From positions 84,107,384 to 84,171,383 of the forward strand of contig CM043944.1 of the NCBI GenBank assembly GCA_014529385.2: DNA of 64,000 bases. The letters run 5' to 3'. Positions 61,300-64,000 of this stretch are shown in pieces. Every line of letters starts with the position of its first letter. The stretch's first letter is position 1. Source of the stretch: Adiantum capillus-veneris (lineage: Eukaryota > Streptophyta > Polypodiopsida > Polypodiales > Pteridaceae). A program made the position numbers and the translations under genes. The notes beneath the pieces are model-generated. The model was not told where the DNA came from, did no database searches, and saw nothing but the letters and a program-made list of their open reading frames with translations.

Positions 61300-62530
61300 A
61301 GCTTCAGAATGTCATCGCGTGCCCAAAAATCTAAAGAGATAGAGGATCTCAAAATCCATTAGCTTTCTAACTTATTGGATAGGTGTTGTATGTATAGCAT
61401 GCCCAAACCTCCAAGTTCATTAACCTTACAACATGATTGACATGCCACCTTAGGAACTCTACTGATAACTTCAGTGTAGCCCCAAAGAAATCTCCTAGCC
61501 AATGTAAAAATTTTGTTCAGTTGGTAATGTGAGGGCTACCAACATGTTAAAACATAGACAAGGGCAGAAAGTAAGTAATTATTTAATACAAATACCCTAG
61601 CTAAAAGGTTAGGTTGGTGGTTTTTCCAGGTAAGTAATCTTTTCTTGAATATTTTCAAAAACTAGCTCCACCTCTGGTTGAACGATACCTTAAACCCATG
61701 ATAGTGATACCAAGAAATCTAAAAAATTTCCCCTTTTGGATAGCTTTGCATCCAGACTAAGAGAGTATGAGTGGAGTGGAACCTTTAGAAAATTTGAAAC
61801 TTTTTTTAGAATTTTTGATAGTTGAATCATTTGCAAGACAAAACAGGTTAAGGCACTCCCAAAAATTTTCAACCGAGTGGCTATCATCCATCACTAATGC
61901 ATTTGTATGATCTATAAATTGCTAAATACAAAGGTAATCAGATGCCCCTTCCATAGAAATACCTTTTAGTTTTCCCTGATGTAGCATTGTCCTAACTAGC
62001 CATCCCATGGCATTAGATGTAATTGCATAGGGCAAAGGGAGAAAAGGACAACCCTTATCTAATAGAGTTGTGCAAGGGTTATAGTATCAGTCAAAATTCC
62101 ATTGAAAAAGACTCTAGAAGTGGTATTTCCAAAAAGTAAGTGAACAAATCTAATGAATCTTTTACCAAGACCCATATCTTGCATGCTCTAAAGAATGAAA
62201 TACCACTCTATTCTATCATATGCCTTGTCAAAATCAATCTTGAAGAAGATAAAGTCATGGTTTGTCTCTTCATCATACTCAATACCCTCCTAGATATCTA
62301 TAATGGCATCCAAGATGAACCTTCCCTTGATAAAACCTTTTTCTTCCTTCAGGATGAATTGGTCCATGGGGGGACTTAGTCTTCTTTCTAAGTCTAGAGA
62401 AAAGATCTTATATACACAAGTCAAACATGTTATTGGCCTCCAGTTTGAAAGTTCTTCCCTAGAGCCCTTCTTATGGATAATTTTAATGACACCAACATTG
62501 ATTGAGGGGGACATAACACCAAGAGCTTTC
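61300..62530 (-). pseudogene. L1-like LINE RT fragment (right side)
   Basis: Minus strand from 62532: VGVIKIIHKKGSREELSNWR, PITCLTCVYKIFSLDLERRL, IKGRFILDAIIDI (early RT motifs), then KIDFDKAYDRIEW, RFIRFVHLLFGNTTSRVFFN (motif A region) and degraded later parts, e.g. 61690-61887. The early RT motifs are absent from the left-arm copy. Stops and shifts present. At about 62530 it meets Tat-type LTR sequence. Confidence 0.82.
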
Positions 62531-62613
62531 ATTGTACATAGGCATGTGTGAGTTAGGGACTTTTTCCATATCTCCTTGAAAACCCTCTACTAACTATTCA
62601 TTGGACTAGTTGA

Positions 62614-62659
<46 letters not shown>

Positions 62660-63770
62660 GGTCCATCTTTTGCGTGTAAATATTTTCTCTTACCTTGGGC
62701 CTAACTATATCATGAATTTGATTACTCCACTATTTAAGAGTTATATACATACTATACTTAGGCGTGCATTTTTACCATGCCTACTTAGGCCACTTCTACC
62801 ATCCATAATATAATTTAATATCATCCATGTATACATCTCATGCATTCGATGTCCTCACTCAAGCTTCTACTAAGCTAGTTGTGACTCCACTCTAGCAAAA
62901 TTCACAAAAAATCGTTTCAATCCCTCAAGATGAAATTTTTTATACCTATTACATCTATTCTTCTTTACAATACAAAATTAAATTCACAATCACCTACCAT
63001 GCTAATGAATAATTGAGGGATACTTATTTTATTTTATTAAATTTTTTATTTCCATATTTTTATCTCTTTATCCTAAAATTCTATCACAAGTCAATGCACT
63101 AGTTTGTCTATTCTTCCCTCTTGTATATATTTTATTTCACCAAAAGTTATCATCCATACATGTGTAAAGGGCATCTCAATTATCAATTTCATTCCATGAT
63201 GCGGACACACTCTTGGAGCCACATGGAGGTTCAACCAAAAGGGACCACAAGAAGACTTTTGCAGTGCTGAATCATACATATTTTGGTGGAATTTTTGGCT
63301 TCCACCTCCAATCTGTATTTGAAGAAGTCATCAAAAGATAAAATTTATCCCACAACATAAAGAATCTCCCTAAAAATTTTCCTAATGTTTGGATCTATCA
63401 CCAGTGAGATATGATTTTTTTGGTGGACCCAGGTCTGCCAACTTTTCTCACAAGTCATCCCTAGTGTTCTCTCACCTCCTTTGACACTTCTACACACACA
63501 CACATACTCATTCCTCTCCATCCCTCACTCAAACCTTCACCTTTCATGGCCTTCTCACCCTCTTCACCATTACCCTGTCCTCTCACACCCATAGTTCTCT
63601 TTTGAAGCTCTACCCACATACACCATCTCCATATCTCTCTCTATTATTCCCATATTACAATTTTATTTCACCTTTTCAAAAATAAATACAAATTCATCAA
63701 CCTAACCATGCTTAATCTCTACAAAACGGGGAGTTTTTAAGCAATAAAAATTCTCATTTTCTTTGTGGTG
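62531..63770 (+). repeat. Degenerate LTR related to the Tat-B LTR, opposite orientation
   Basis: Reverse complement of this stretch follows the Tat-B LTR. 62531-62620 matches 18015-18105 ('ggctcaactag', 'ctaactcacaca', 'gcctatgtacaatgaaa'). 'gcgtgtaaatattt' near 62671 matches near 17965. 63460-63640 matches 17000-17160 ('ccctcttcaccattaccc', 'ccctcactcaaacc'). 63690-63765 matches near 16870. It is much more diverged than the two Tat-B LTRs are from each other. No internal Tat sequence is adjacent, so it is a solo or truncated LTR. Confidence 0.75.
62617..62656. repeat. (TA)n microsatellite
   Basis: TA run of 40 bases inside the degenerate LTR, at the place where the Tat-B LTR has a T-rich (TTA)n stretch. 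Confidence 0.95.
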
Positions 63771-64000
63771 TTCAACTATGGCAGCTGTGTGAAGAGAACT
63801 TGCTAAATTTAGACAATTTGTGGCAAGTTAGAATTCCACCTTAAGACTTTCCAAACTTCATACTTGGAGTCTAAAGAGCTATTCTAAGGAGTTGATCTTA
63901 GCACATACACTTTCTATTTTTAAACTCCTATAATTTATCATCTCCTTTGTCATGTAACTTTGATCAAGGGTGCCTAGAATACATTTATCCTTCCTTGATT
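63771..64000. other. Window end, nothing recognised
   Basis: AT-rich sequence after the clear LTR match; it may be a further diverged part of the same LTR, but I cannot support that. Confidence 0.4.

Larger units (their letters stand above)
47477..62240 (-). repeat. Right arm of large inverted duplication, split by element C
   Basis: Reverse-complement counterpart of 33430-41017. The arm is 47477-48999 plus 57644-62240; the part between is the later insertion of element C. The arm also lacks most of the protease-RT block present in the left arm: only about 100 bases survive, near 59155-59262. Confidence 0.78.

Overview
This window looks like repeat-rich DNA from a flowering-plant nuclear genome. 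I found no gene that is clearly intact and belongs to the host. The plant assignment rests on Ty1/copia elements with an initiator-Met primer site, two Ty3/gypsy elements of the Tat type (a second, archaeal-type RNase H between the ordinary RNase H and integrase), a chromovirus with a terminal chromodomain, a plant L1-like LINE, and abundant TA, GA and CT microsatellites. I cannot name the species.

Positions 1-888 hold a 286-bp tandem repeat and microsatellites. A nearly complete but broken copia element (copia-1) occupies 890-5965. Positions 5966-8929 carry no recognisable gene.

Positions 8930-33004 form a nest, all members on the minus strand. The outer shell is a truncated second copia element (copia-2, same family as copia-1). 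A Tat element (Tat-A, 9244-31971, TSD TCAT) is inserted in its gag. A second Tat element (Tat-B, 15518-26789, TSD GTAG) sits between the gag and protease parts of Tat-A. A 1.3-kb DNA transposon with CACTA-like ends (29607-30914) lies in the right-hand LTR of Tat-A. Tat-A has an open pol but two stops in gag. Tat-B has an open gag-protease-RT-RNase H frame but two stops downstream. Both Tat elements carry, between primer site and gag, two small ORFs of about 70 codons. These are homologous to each other and between elements, lie in opposite order in the two elements, and are the best candidate here for something undescribed.

Positions 33005-62530 are dominated by a large degenerate inverted duplication: left arm about 33430-41017, right arm about 47477-62240. 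Each arm contains LINE, kelch-like and chromovirus (element E) debris, and a gag segment turned around relative to pol and bordered by CT/GA tracts with inverted-repeat ends. The right arm is split by a deleted chromovirus (element C, 49000-57643), whose 5' LTR holds a short non-autonomous copia element (element D, 49095-52637, TSD AGAAT). The inter-arm spacer holds element E integrase remnants and simple repeats. From about 62530 the sequence is a diverged, oppositely oriented LTR related to that of Tat-B.

The coding content is mobile-element machinery: gag, protease, RT, RNase H and integrase. All boundaries, identities and counts come from reading by eye, without alignment software.
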